Shown piece after piece: positions 36,393-45,429 of a DNA stretch of 64,000 bases; the first letter of the stretch is position 1, and every line of letters starts with the position of its first letter. Both the position numbers and the translations under genes were made by a program. The stretch is taken from positions 1-64,000 of the forward strand of contig NZ_JAYGHW010000095.1 in the NCBI RefSeq assembly GCF_034932185.1, in the 5' to 3' direction. Under the pieces are notes generated by a model. That model was not told the DNA's origin. It was given only the letters and a program-made list of their open reading frames with translations, and ran no database searches. The DNA comes from Spirulina sp034932185 (lineage in GTDB: Bacteria > Cyanobacteriota > Cyanobacteriia > Cyanobacteriales > Spirulinaceae).

Positions 36393-36580
36393 GATCCCCC
36401 CTGCCCCCCTTAAAAAGGGGGGTTCTGAATTTAACCCCCTTATTAAGGGGGTCGGCGTAGCCGGGGGGATCGTGAGCCTTAAAAGGAAGCAAGATCCCCC
36501 CTGCCCCCCTTAAAAAGGGGGGTTCTGAATTTAACCCCCTTATTAAGGGGGTCGGCGTAGCCGGGGGGATCGTGAGCCTA
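36393..36580. repeat. Tandem pair of a ~88-bp REP-like element, period exactly 100 bp
   Basis: Copies at 36393-36480 and 36493-36580 are almost identical: GATCCCCCCTGCCCCCCTTA, then AAAAAGGGGGGTTC, CCCCCTTATTAAGGGGG and GTCGGCGTAGCCGGGG. The second copy ends on the stop codon of the 36578 gene. The unit can fold as two hairpins. It is the main content of the 397-bp gap before atp1. Confidence 0.8.
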
Positions 36581-37756
36581 GGAAGTAGCCAGAATAATCA
36601 ATTGCCGTTGCCAGAGGTGGCGGATCGTGGCCAGGTCTACGCCGGTTTGGGCGACGATCGCCCCCACTGTGCTCACCCCATCGCAGGCGGATAACGTGGC
36701 AAATTCAGGATCGCTTAACTGCACTAACTCATAATCATGGTTAAAGAGGCTATGGCTGGGCCAACCATGGAGGCAGGGGTGGAGGCGGGGGATTGCTGGC
36801 AACAAAACAGCATCCTCAGACCAATCCCATCGCTCCAGGGGAGGACGGGCCAGGAAAAATTCATAATGGGTGACGGCTTTGGGGTCGAGGTTTTCGATCA
36901 GTTGGTAGCGATCGCGCTCCCCCAACCCTTTAGCCCGCTCCATCAATTGGGGCGAATTTCCCAGTAACCGCTCCAGTTGCCAAAATTGGGGGTTAGAAAA
37001 GCCCACAAACTCCAACCCAGAAGCATCAATGAATTCAAACAGCGTCGGGATCGTGTAGTCCACCTCGCAGGGGTGAACGTACATATCCGCAAAACATTCA
37101 TCCCGCTGATTTTCCCCTGCCCACCGTTCCTGTTCCCGTTGCACTAGGGGGTTATCGGGGGGCAATGTGGCGAAGAGTTCGCGCCCCAGGGCTACGCCGT
37201 CGCGGTAATCGCCCCGTTGCTCACCTTGGAGAAGGGCGATCGCCCCCTGCATCCGTTGAATCTCCCAACGCCCCAAGGCCCCATAAACAAAAATGTGCAT
37301 CAAGCCCCCAGGGGCCAGCTTTTGCGCGAGGGATTGAATGCCAACAATGGGGTTGGGCAAATGGTGCAGCACCCCCACAGAATTAATCAGGTCAAATTCC
37401 CCCGGCAATTGGGTGGCAACTTCCTCAAGGAACATTTGCCGAAACTCCACCCGCGTTGCCCCCGATCGCCGACACCGTTCCCGCGCCACGGCTAAAGCGC
37501 CCTCGCTTAAATCAATGGCAGTAACTTGGGCTTGGGGGTTTAAATGCACTAAATAATCGGTGGTGTTTCCCGTGCCACAGCCCGCGTCAAGAATGCGAAT
37601 ATTGTCGCGATCGGGAGCGCGGCCGGTACAAAAACTATGGGCCGCCGTCCAACTCCACCGCCAGTTATAGCCAGGGGGGGGCGCATCGGAGAGGGGATCA
37701 GGGGGGAAAGGGTAGGTGTTGTAAAGTTGGGCAACAGCGGCACGGAGATCAGACAT
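36578..37756 (-). CDS. SAM-dependent methyltransferase
   Basis: 392 residues from ATG 37756. The SAM site is ILDAGCGTGNTTDYLVHL (about 58-75), followed by VTAIDLSEGALAVARE and later LINSVGVLHHLPNP, typical of class I methyltransferases. The C-terminal ~150 residues are an extra helical domain (ELVQLSDPEFATLSACDGV), perhaps for substrate recognition. The substrate is unknown. It is convergent with nothing and follows ictB (25 bp gap) on the same strand, so they may share a transcript. Confidence 0.85.
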   Translation of the reverse strand: MSDLRAAVAQLYNTYPFPPDPLSDAPPPGYNWRWSWTAAHSFCTGRAPDRDNIRILDAGCGTGNTTDYLVHLNPQAQVTAIDLSEGALAVARERCRRSGATRVEFRQMFLEEVATQLPGEFDLINSVGVLHHLPNPIVGIQSLAQKLAPGGLMHIFVYGALGRWEIQRMQGAIALLQGEQRGDYRDGVALGRELFATLPPDNPLVQREQERWAGENQRDECFADMYVHPCEVDYTIPTLFEFIDASGLEFVGFSNPQFWQLERLLGNSPQLMERAKGLGERDRYQLIENLDPKAVTHYEFFLARPPLERWDWSEDAVLLPAIPRLHPCLHGWPSHSLFNHDYELVQLSDPEFATLSACDGVSTVGAIVAQTGVDLATIRHLWQRQLIILATS

Positions 37757-37781
37757 CGGTTTTGAGGAGATTGAGTAACAG

Positions 37782-39173
37782 TTAAGATTCAGCGGGATCG
37801 GGTTCAGGGGTCGGGACGGCAAACCCGGCCACGATCGCCACCATCAGCCACCAAAGGGTATTAATCACCGGGCGATACCACACCGTATCAAAACAGCCTT
37901 GGGTGAGCAGGGCTGCACCGCCAGCGATCGCCCCCATCAACCATAACCCCTGATCATCCCCCAACCGGCGCAACCGGCCAAGCTGATTTAATCCTTGGCT
38001 CAGGGTCAATATCAGCAACCAGAGGAAACTGGCAAAACCGAACCAGCCGATTTCGAGAATATGCTCTAAAAATACTGAATAGGCCCCTAGAGCATTTTCA
38101 AAGCCGGTGCGGGCATAGAGGGGATAAACCTTTTTAAATACGCCATTACCGGGGCCAATGCCCAAAATGGGAAAATCGCCAATCATCTTAAACACCGATT
38201 CCCAGACATTAATCCGGTAGTTATTGCTGCTATCGCCCCGGCCGGCAAAAATACTCATCACCCGCAACCGCACCGCCTCCACTGTCAAAATTGCCCCCAA
38301 CACCGCCGCCCCAAAGGAGCCAAACACCAAGGGTAACAACCACCGTCGCCAAAATTGGGGCAGGGCGGCAGCGTACCAATAGCGGGCGAGGAGGAATAAA
38401 ACCACGAGGGCGACCATTAAGCCCAACCATCCCCCCCGGCTGCCAGTGAAATAAAGGCAGGCCGTATTTAACACCACCATCATCCCGGCGAGGAGCTTAG
38501 GGAGCCAACCCTGCCACAGCAGAAGGGCGGCAATACTGAGGGTGATGGCGGGGAGGAGATAGCTGGAGAGTACATTGGGGTTGCCGAGATAGCTATAGAC
38601 TCGCGTCGCATTGGCTAGGGGGGAGGTGGGATCATTCCAGGTGGCTAATTGATCAACGCCGTGGATTTGTTGGCGGAGGCCGTAGACGGTGACGACGAGG
38701 GCAAGATGAAGGTAGCTCGTGAGGAGCCAGTTCCGCCAGCGGGGCGATCGCAACACCTGGGCCGCTAACAGGAAAAAGCCCAAATAGAGGCTAAACCGGA
38801 TCAATCCCGTTAATGCCAGCTTTTTCTCTGGGGAAAAGGCCGTCGAAAGCACCATCATGGCGAAATACAAGAGCAGGCCCCAATGGATGGGCGTAACGCT
38901 CTGGCGCTGATCATCGGTGAGAGTGAGCAATAACCAATAGGCCCCGGTGGCGATCAGTAGCACCCCGATCAAACCCGTATCAAAAAAGGGGGCGAAGCCT
39001 AGCACCAAAGCGATCAGCAGTACCCCCAAAGGTTCCGCCCATTGCAGCAGCCAACTCCCGGCCCGCCAATTCCCCCATAAACCAATAAGGCGATAGGCCA
39101 AACTGCCGGCCTGCCAACGGGCCAGGGGTAAGGTTTGTAACGTGAATCCTTGCCAAGCCGTCAGCATCGGCAT
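37782..39173 (-). CDS. ictB: IctB / O-antigen-ligase-like membrane protein
   Basis: 463 residues with about 10-12 hydrophobic helices. The region ILGIGPGNGVFKKVYPLYAR (about 350-370) and the preceding NNYRINVWESVFKM motif fit the Wzy/O-antigen ligase superfamily and match the cyanobacterial protein called IctB, once proposed to help inorganic carbon accumulation. A role in glycan ligation is equally possible by family. The ATG at 39173 or 39167 is chosen; AGGGG lies at proper spacing from the second. An earlier ATG (39233) would overlap the divergent fabG. Confidence 0.82.
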   Translation of the reverse strand: MPMLTAWQGFTLQTLPLARWQAGSLAYRLIGLWGNWRAGSWLLQWAEPLGVLLIALVLGFAPFFDTGLIGVLLIATGAYWLLLTLTDDQRQSVTPIHWGLLLYFAMMVLSTAFSPEKKLALTGLIRFSLYLGFFLLAAQVLRSPRWRNWLLTSYLHLALVVTVYGLRQQIHGVDQLATWNDPTSPLANATRVYSYLGNPNVLSSYLLPAITLSIAALLLWQGWLPKLLAGMMVVLNTACLYFTGSRGGWLGLMVALVVLFLLARYWYAAALPQFWRRWLLPLVFGSFGAAVLGAILTVEAVRLRVMSIFAGRGDSSNNYRINVWESVFKMIGDFPILGIGPGNGVFKKVYPLYARTGFENALGAYSVFLEHILEIGWFGFASFLWLLILTLSQGLNQLGRLRRLGDDQGLWLMGAIAGGAALLTQGCFDTVWYRPVINTLWWLMVAIVAGFAVPTPEPDPAES

Positions 39174-39257
39174 TTCCCCTTGAAATTGCTGGATTGATTT
39201 TCGCGCCAAATTCGAGGAATGTAAAGAATGCACTGCTTGAACTTGGACATTAACCCT

Positions 39258-40022
39258 ATGGAACGGCTCCCGGAATCATTGCAATATTTGGCGGGTAAAG
39301 TGGCGATCGTGACCGGCGCATCAAGGGGAATCGGGAAGGCGATCGCCCTCCATTTAGCGGCATCCGGTGCGAAAGTGGTCGTCAACTATGCCCAATCCAG
39401 CCCCGCCGCCGAGGCCGTTGTCGCCGAAATTGTTGCCGCTGGGGGGGAAGCGGTGGCCAAACAGGCGGACATTGCCCAAGGGGATCAGGTGGAGGACTTG
39501 ATCGACAGCACCAAAAAAACATGGGGCAGTGTGGATGTATTGGTAAACAATGCCGGGATCACCCGCGACACGCTCCTGCTGCGTATGAAGCCTGAAGATT
39601 GGCAAGCGGTGATCGATCTCAACCTCACGGGCGTATTCCTCACCACCCGCGCCGTGAGTAAAATCATGCTCAAACAGCGCAGCGGCCGGATCATTAATAT
39701 TGCCAGCGTTGCCGGCCAGATGGGCAACCCCGGCCAAGCCAACTACAGTGCCGCTAAAGCGGGGGTAATTGGCTTTACGAAAACCGTGGCCAAGGAACTG
39801 GCCAGCCGGGGCGTAACGGTGAATGCCGTCGCCCCTGGTTTTATTGAAACGGATATGACCCACGGCCTCAATAGTGATGAAATTTTGAAATTCATTCCTC
39901 TGGGTCGCTATGGCCAACCCGATGAAATTGCCGGAATGGTGCGGTTTTTAGCCGCTGATCCGGCGGCGGCCTATATTACCGGCCAAGTGTTTAACGTCGA
40001 TGGTGGCATGGTGATGGCTTAG
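39258..40022 (+). CDS. fabG: 3-oxoacyl-[acyl-carrier-protein] reductase FabG
   Basis: 254 residues. The NADPH site is TGASRGIGKAIAL (about 18-30), the NNAG motif is in VLVNNAGITRD, and the catalytic Ser-Tyr-Lys is in INIASVAGQ and YSAAKAGVIGF. It reduces the beta-keto group during fatty-acid elongation. The cyanobacterial FabG start MERLPESLQYLAGKVAIVTG favours ATG 39258 over 39228. It is divergent from ictB. Confidence 0.93.
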   Translation: MERLPESLQYLAGKVAIVTGASRGIGKAIALHLAASGAKVVVNYAQSSPAAEAVVAEIVAAGGEAVAKQADIAQGDQVEDLIDSTKKTWGSVDVLVNNAGITRDTLLLRMKPEDWQAVIDLNLTGVFLTTRAVSKIMLKQRSGRIINIASVAGQMGNPGQANYSAAKAGVIGFTKTVAKELASRGVTVNAVAPGFIETDMTHGLNSDEILKFIPLGRYGQPDEIAGMVRFLAADPAAAYITGQVFNVDGGMVMA

Positions 40023-40112
40023 GACGGAAGTTGAGGGGAGAGAACCCGCAGGAGTACAATCAATCAGGATTGCGATTCAGCCTTGTCCATCGTCCCACAG
40101 CCCCCGTGACCC

Positions 40113-40835
40113 ATGAGGCCCCATCTTTACCGTCTCACCATTGACCCTGCCCAATGTCAGGGGGAAACGGTAACACTTTTGGCTCCTCAGCACCATTATC
40201 TCTATCGGGTGGTGCGGTTGCGAGAAGGCGATCGCTGCGTTCTCCTCAATGGCCAGGGCCAGGGCTGGATCGCCCAATTAGCAGGGGAGCAAGCGCAATT
40301 GCTCGAATCCCTGACGCTCACTAACGAGTTACCCATTCCTCTCATGTTACTCGTCGCCCTCCCTAAGGGCAGCGGCTTTGAAGAGATTATCAGAGCCGGA
40401 ACAGAATTGGGGGTAAGCGGGTTTGTGCCGGTGATCAGCGATCGCACCCTCCTCAAACCCAGCCCCCAAAAGCTGACTCGTTGGCAGCGCATTGCTCAGG
40501 AGGCGACGGAGCAATGTGAACGGGCGATTGTTCCCACGATTGCGCCCCCTCAACCTTGGGCTGAAGCCTTAACCCAAGCTCAGGGGTTGAAACTGCTGGC
40601 AACGGCACGGGGGAATCGCCCTGCCCTCCTCCAATCCCTCAAGGGCAAACCGGATCACATCAGCCTGGCCACCGGGCCCGAGGGGGGTTGGACAAGTAAA
40701 GAGGTGGAGGGGGCGATCGCCGCTGGCTTCCAACCCATTCATTTAGGGCCGCGCATTTTACGAGCCGTCACCGCCCCCATCGCCGCCGCCGCCATCATCG
40801 CGTCCTGGCAAGAGGGGGGAAGAATTGAGAATTGA
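40113..40835 (+). CDS. rsmE: 16S rRNA m3U1498 methyltransferase RsmE
   Basis: 240 residues. The N-terminal PUA-like beta domain contains HHYLYRVVRLREGDR. The C-terminal SPOUT knot has ATGPEGGWTSKEVEGAI and LGPRILRAVTAPIAA, the standard RsmE signature for the SAM-binding knot. It methylates U1498 in the decoding region of the 30S subunit. It follows fabG on the same strand by 90 bp and ends near short direct GAGAATT repeats. Confidence 0.93.
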   Translation: MRPHLYRLTIDPAQCQGETVTLLAPQHHYLYRVVRLREGDRCVLLNGQGQGWIAQLAGEQAQLLESLTLTNELPIPLMLLVALPKGSGFEEIIRAGTELGVSGFVPVISDRTLLKPSPQKLTRWQRIAQEATEQCERAIVPTIAPPQPWAEALTQAQGLKLLATARGNRPALLQSLKGKPDHISLATGPEGGWTSKEVEGAIAAGFQPIHLGPRILRAVTAPIAAAAIIASWQEGGRIEN

Positions 40836-40850
40836 GAATTGAGAATTGAG
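40823..40850 (+). repeat. Short tandem repeat GAATTGA-GA
   Basis: Three to four consecutive GAATTGA-GA units overlap the rsmE stop region. The repeat is low complexity and prone to slippage, with no further role visible. Confidence 0.5.
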
Positions 40851-40898
40851 AACACTCAACGTTCCTCTTTCCTCTCTTCTCTATCCTCTTTTCTCCTC

Positions 40899-42407
40899 TT
40901 AAACCATATCCTTCAAAATTTCCGAGGCCTGTTGGAGTTGCTGCGTTCCCATCCGGGTTTGGCGAATGCCGTTAGCGGTTTCCTTTGCCCCTTGGTTAAT
41001 ACTATTCATCGCCTGCACCACCTGCTCAATGGCCGTCACCTGCTGCTTAATATTCAAGGAAATTTGCTGATTATTAATCACCACATTGTTAACAGCATCG
41101 GCAACTCCGGCAAAAGCAGAGGCTGTTTGTTGCGTACTTTGAACGCTAATTTCTACGGTTTTTGTCCCTTCATCCGTGACCATTACCGTTGAATTAATCG
41201 CGTGCTGAATATCTGTTACCAAATCATTAATTTTCTGCGCCGACTGCTTACTTTGATCCGCCAGCTTGCGAATTTCCGTCGCCACCACCGAGAAGCCTTT
41301 GCCATGCTCCCCAGCCCGCACCGCTTCCACCGCTGCATTCAGCGCCAACATATTGGTTTGATTCGCCAAATCCGAAACCAATTGGGAAATATTGCCGATC
41401 TGCCCCGTTTGCTCACTGAGGTGCAAAATTTGCTCGGCGATCGCACTCACCTTATCCCGCAATACCGTAATCCCTTCCAGGGTTTTGCCCACCGCAGCCG
41501 TCCCCCCATCGGTGAGGTTGAGGGCCTGTTGGGCGGCGCTGGTGGCCGCTTCCGCCTGTTGGGAAGATTGCCGCGAAGAAGCCCCCAATTCATCCATGGT
41601 GGTGGTGGTTTCGCTCACCGAGGCGGCCTGCTGGCTCGCGGTGCGCTCCTGTTGTTCAACGGTGGCGGCAATTTCGGTGGTGGAGGCCGCTAGGGTGTTG
41701 GCGGTTTCGTTGAGGCGTTGAGTAATATTGCGAATAATCCAGATCGAAGCAGCAATGGCAATGGCAATGGAAAGTGCCGCCGAACCAATCACCACCGTTA
41801 CCAATGTATTGAGGGTATCCCGTTGATCCTGAAGCGTCTCTTCAACTAACTCAGTTTCACGATCTTGGACGATTTCAATTGCTTCCGTTAAATTGGTAAT
41901 CTGCTCTCGGCCTCGGTTTTGTTGCCAAAAGGTGATTGATGCATCCTGCTGATTTTGATTAATCACCGCCCAGAGTCGTGCATTCACCTGCTTGTACTCA
42001 TCCATCTGCTGCCGTAGTCTCACCAGATTATCCTGTTGCTCTGCATCAATCAGGAGGATCTCTAATTCATCTAAAATGTTATCGACATGCTGAAAGGCTT
42101 CTTCGTAGGCACGGCGGGATTCGTCATCTGCATCTAGAATCCCGCCCCGAACCGTTCGGGACATGACCTGGACATTCACCGCCAGATCACCAATTTGTTC
42201 AGAAACCTGGACGCGACGGGTAATCGATTGCTCTCCGGAACGCACCATCTGAACATTAAAAAAGACAGCCACCGCAGACAGGAGCGAAAGGACAATGGGA
42301 ATGGCATAGCCGCCAATAATCCAAGTGCGGACTTTAAACCCTTGCAACTGTTTTTCTAGCAAGATGTTAGTGCGGGGATGGTCGGAGACTGAGGAAAGTT
42401 TATTCAT
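40899..42407 (-). CDS. Methyl-accepting chemotaxis protein
   Basis: 502 residues. Helix 1 (TWIIGGYAIPIVLSLLSAVA, about 28-47) and helix 2 (VVIGSAALSIAIAIAASIWI, about 200-220) flank an external four-helix-like sensor domain. The conserved signalling tip reads NMLALNAAVEAVRAGEHGKG and VVATEIRKLADQSKQSAQKI (about 340-380). It controls a kinase through CheW. A typical HAMP is not obvious after helix 2. It is the last gene of the 47820-40899 cluster and follows the CheW gene by 100 bp. Confidence 0.92.
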   Translation of the reverse strand: MNKLSSVSDHPRTNILLEKQLQGFKVRTWIIGGYAIPIVLSLLSAVAVFFNVQMVRSGEQSITRRVQVSEQIGDLAVNVQVMSRTVRGGILDADDESRRAYEEAFQHVDNILDELEILLIDAEQQDNLVRLRQQMDEYKQVNARLWAVINQNQQDASITFWQQNRGREQITNLTEAIEIVQDRETELVEETLQDQRDTLNTLVTVVIGSAALSIAIAIAASIWIIRNITQRLNETANTLAASTTEIAATVEQQERTASQQAASVSETTTTMDELGASSRQSSQQAEAATSAAQQALNLTDGGTAAVGKTLEGITVLRDKVSAIAEQILHLSEQTGQIGNISQLVSDLANQTNMLALNAAVEAVRAGEHGKGFSVVATEIRKLADQSKQSAQKINDLVTDIQHAINSTVMVTDEGTKTVEISVQSTQQTASAFAGVADAVNNVVINNQQISLNIKQQVTAIEQVVQAMNSINQGAKETANGIRQTRMGTQQLQQASEILKDMV

Positions 42408-42507
42408 AATGACCTTAATAGAAAAGGGATGAAAATGAGCAATGAGCTAGTGATGTCCTGAAGAAAAATATTGAGTCAAGCCTGAAGTTGGATCATGAAT
42501 TGGACAA

Positions 42508-43641
42508 TTAAGATTCATCCACCACAAGCTGGCCTTGATTGAGCAATTTAGGCAAGGCTAAAATGCTCATCATCCGGCCTTGGTAGGGGGTTTCACCGTC
42601 TAGGTATTCATCACTAATGCCATGGATCGCCGTGGGAACGGGGCAAATTTCTTCTGGGTTGAGCAGCACCACATCGAGAATTTCCGTAATTACCACCCCC
42701 ACCACCAAATCTTCACAATCAACGATCATCGCCTGTTGTAAATTGTTGCTGTTTTGTAAAAAGGTACGGTTGGCAATGACTGGCGGCAGGTTCAGCACGG
42801 TGGAAATATCAATTAATGTGACAATTTCCCCCCGAAGATTGACATTACCAATGATATGGGAAGGAGCGCAGGGAATTGGCGTGATCCGTTTAATTTCCGT
42901 AAATTCCCGCACAATCCCTAAATCAATGCCAAATAACTCAGAGCCGAGGCGAATCACGGCTAAGGAAGCCCGGCCGCGATGGTCTTGGTTGTCCGGCACT
43001 TGGCGCAGATGGTCGGCGCGATCGCGCAGGATCTGCCGCTCCTCTGGGGTGGCATGGGGGAAAAACTGCCGCTGGCTTTGCAGTTGGCTTTCTAAATCCC
43101 CCAAGGTTTGGCGGAGATGATCCACCCCTTCAGCGGTGAGGGAAAACAGATCTTCTACCCCATGGCGGGCCCGCTCCGGAGGATGGAGCAACACCTGGGG
43201 ACTGAGCAACACGATCAAGTCATCACCACTGTGGGCAATGCCGGTCTGTACCGGCTGCTGCTCCTGTTCCCAGCGATAGCGGGCCTTGGTGGTAATGTCG
43301 CGACTACTGAGCGATCGCACATCCTGCACCTGATTAACCAAAATCCCAAAGCGCTGGGCCTCATCTTGGAGGACAATAATGCGATCGCTGAGGTGGTAGG
43401 GCTGGGGTTGATAGCCCAAGCGTAAATTCACATCCATCACCGGAATCACTTCCCCCCGGAGATTTAAAACCCCAACAATATAGCGGGGTGCTTCTGGCAC
43501 CGGGGTCAGTTCCGGTAAAAAGAAAATTTCATCCACCACCAAGCTATCTAAACCGTAGTAGGTTTGGTTAATACCAAAAATCAAGTAGGTGGTTTGCCCT
43601 GTGATCAGGGTATCGGCCATCAGAGAATCAGCCATCGTCAA
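42508..43641 (-). CDS. Double CheW-domain scaffold protein
   Basis: 377 residues. Two CheW folds are present: residues about 15-155 (YLIFGINQTYYGLDSLVVDE, VLNLRGEVIPVMDVN) and about 222-375 (LAVIRLGSELFGIDLGIVRE, NVNLRGEIVTLIDIST). An intervening helical linker (about 160-220, HLRQTLGDLESQLQSQRQFF) may add a binding site. CheW proteins bridge receptors to a histidine kinase. No CheA is nearby, so the partner may be the PAS-GAF kinase upstream or a CheA elsewhere. Confidence 0.9.
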   Translation of the reverse strand: MTMADSLMADTLITGQTTYLIFGINQTYYGLDSLVVDEIFFLPELTPVPEAPRYIVGVLNLRGEVIPVMDVNLRLGYQPQPYHLSDRIIVLQDEAQRFGILVNQVQDVRSLSSRDITTKARYRWEQEQQPVQTGIAHSGDDLIVLLSPQVLLHPPERARHGVEDLFSLTAEGVDHLRQTLGDLESQLQSQRQFFPHATPEERQILRDRADHLRQVPDNQDHRGRASLAVIRLGSELFGIDLGIVREFTEIKRITPIPCAPSHIIGNVNLRGEIVTLIDISTVLNLPPVIANRTFLQNSNNLQQAMIVDCEDLVVGVVITEILDVVLLNPEEICPVPTAIHGISDEYLDGETPYQGRMMSILALPKLLNQGQLVVDES

Positions 43642-43841
43642 TCACCACATTATTTCAATCATGACAAAATACAAACTTTAATCAAATAATGTTAATTTAC
43701 TTTGCTTTATTTGATTACTTCAACACCCTAAATTTATTCTATCGCAAAATCTCAAGGGGGTTGAGATTGCTATAGATTTGTATCTTTTTAAAGGGGGCAA
43801 AATTTTATTTCGTCCCCATAACCTGCATTTTTCTGTAGTAG

Positions 43842-43896
43842 GGTGCGTCAGACGAAAAAATGATGCTCGGAGTTGTTGAATTTCCCCTGACGCACC
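43842..43896. repeat. 55-bp element with GGTGCGTCAG terminal inverted repeats
   Basis: GGTGCGTCAG at 43842-43851 and its complement CTGACGCACC at 43887-43896 bound a short AT-rich core. The form suggests a tiny MITE or a remnant. It lies in the gap between the CheR and CheW genes, which otherwise shows no gene. Confidence 0.65.
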
Positions 43897-43908
43897 GAAT
43901 CCTAAATA

Positions 43909-45372
43909 TCATTCGCTTAATAAATTGGCGGGATCAATTTGTTCGATTAAATCCTGAACAGTCAAGTCTAAGCGCCCATCGACGCGACTTTGAGGGGGCA
44001 ACTGCTGCAATAAAGCCAGGGCAGTTTGGCGCATTTTTTGGCCTCGGCTGGGATTGCCTTCTTGTTCATAGAGTTGACTGAGTTCGTAATAGGCCAAAAT
44101 GGCAGTGGGTTCGAGATAAATAATTTTTTTGAATAATTGCTTGGCTCCTTCATTATCTCCTTGTTCTTCGGCAATTTGCGCCATCAGGTAATAAATTGCA
44201 ATCGAAAGGGGTTCGAGTTTGAGGGCGGTTTGACAGGTGGCGATCGCCGCCTCGTATTGCCCCGCATTGGCCTCCAATTGCGCCTTCAGCAAATGGGCCG
44301 CAAAATTACGGCCATCCTGGGCTAACACCGCTTCAATTTTTTGGCGCGATCGCTGGTAATTCTTCTGTTGCAGACAAAATTCCGCTTCGGTGAGTAAATC
44401 CGCCACCGTCGGCGGGGGCATTGGGGAGGCGGTTGCCACCGGGAGCACAACGCGAGGGGCAGGGCGGGTTCTGGGTTCTGGGATCACCGGCATCGGTAAA
44501 GGGATAGGGGAATGGACAGGATGATGATCCCGCCGTTGATAGATCACCGATTCCGGGAAAAGGTGACTTTGGAAGGCGCTTAAATCCTGACCATATAACT
44601 CCGCATGACCCGTAACTAAATAACCATGGGGGCCTAAAGCCTGGGCAAACGTCCCCAAGGCGGTGGTAATCGCATCGAGGGAAAAATAGATAAACACATT
44701 GCGACAGACAATTAAATCAATGTCGGCGATCGCCATTTGCCGAGCCATCGGTTTAGCCAGATTAAAAGACTCAAACTGAACCATGGCGCGAATCTGCTGA
44801 TCCAGTTGGAACCCCTCCCCGCAGGGTTGAAAATACCGCTGTTGAATCACGGGGGAGAGCGATCGCAACGACCATTGAGGGTAATAACCCTGTCGGGCCC
44901 GCTCCAACACCATGGGATTAATATCCGTCCCCAACACCTCATATTGCCAACCCGGCTCATGGGCCAACAACTGCCGCAGCAAAATCGCCAAAGAATAGGG
45001 TTCCTCCCCCGTCGAACAGCCCGCACTCCAAATCCGCAACTGTCGTTCCCGTCGTTTCGCCGCAATCAGCCGGGGCAACAACACCTGCTCAAGGAGTTGA
45101 AATTGGCCATGATCTCGGAAAAAATAGCTTTCAATATTGGTAAGAATCACCGTTAATTCCTGCCATTCTTGATGGCTTTGCTCCCCCAAACCCGTTAAAT
45201 GAGCATAATAATCCTCAGGTCGTGGCATCCGCAGCTTAGTCATCCGCTGACCAATTTTGCGAGCAAACTCACTATAGTCCTGTTCTCGAATCCGAATGCC
45301 TGTCCGTTCATTGACCAATTCAATAAAGGGATAAAGCCAATGCTCCGGAAGGATAAGCTGTGAAAATGCCAT
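43909..45372 (-). CDS. CheR-type methyltransferase with TPR repeats
   Basis: 487 residues from ATG 45372. N-terminal CheR-N helices (YPFIELVNERTGIRIREQDY) precede the SAM site IWSAGCSTGEEPYSLAILL (about 102-120), and LIVCRNVFIYFSLDAIT follows. A Pro-rich linker (about 295-345) leads to a C-terminal TPR array (CLQQKNYQ…, AQLEANAGQYEAAIATCQTA, MAQIAEEQGDNEGAKQLFKK). CheR methylates receptor Glu residues to set sensitivity. TPR fusions are usual in alternative chemosensory systems. It acts with the MCP in the same cluster. Confidence 0.9.
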   Translation of the reverse strand: MAFSQLILPEHWLYPFIELVNERTGIRIREQDYSEFARKIGQRMTKLRMPRPEDYYAHLTGLGEQSHQEWQELTVILTNIESYFFRDHGQFQLLEQVLLPRLIAAKRRERQLRIWSAGCSTGEEPYSLAILLRQLLAHEPGWQYEVLGTDINPMVLERARQGYYPQWSLRSLSPVIQQRYFQPCGEGFQLDQQIRAMVQFESFNLAKPMARQMAIADIDLIVCRNVFIYFSLDAITTALGTFAQALGPHGYLVTGHAELYGQDLSAFQSHLFPESVIYQRRDHHPVHSPIPLPMPVIPEPRTRPAPRVVLPVATASPMPPPTVADLLTEAEFCLQQKNYQRSRQKIEAVLAQDGRNFAAHLLKAQLEANAGQYEAAIATCQTALKLEPLSIAIYYLMAQIAEEQGDNEGAKQLFKKIIYLEPTAILAYYELSQLYEQEGNPSRGQKMRQTALALLQQLPPQSRVDGRLDLTVQDLIEQIDPANLLSE

Positions 45373-45429
45373 GGCCGCAGAGAAAAAAAGCATAGTAAAG
45401 ATCAAAAAAAGACGATAAAAATCAAAAAT

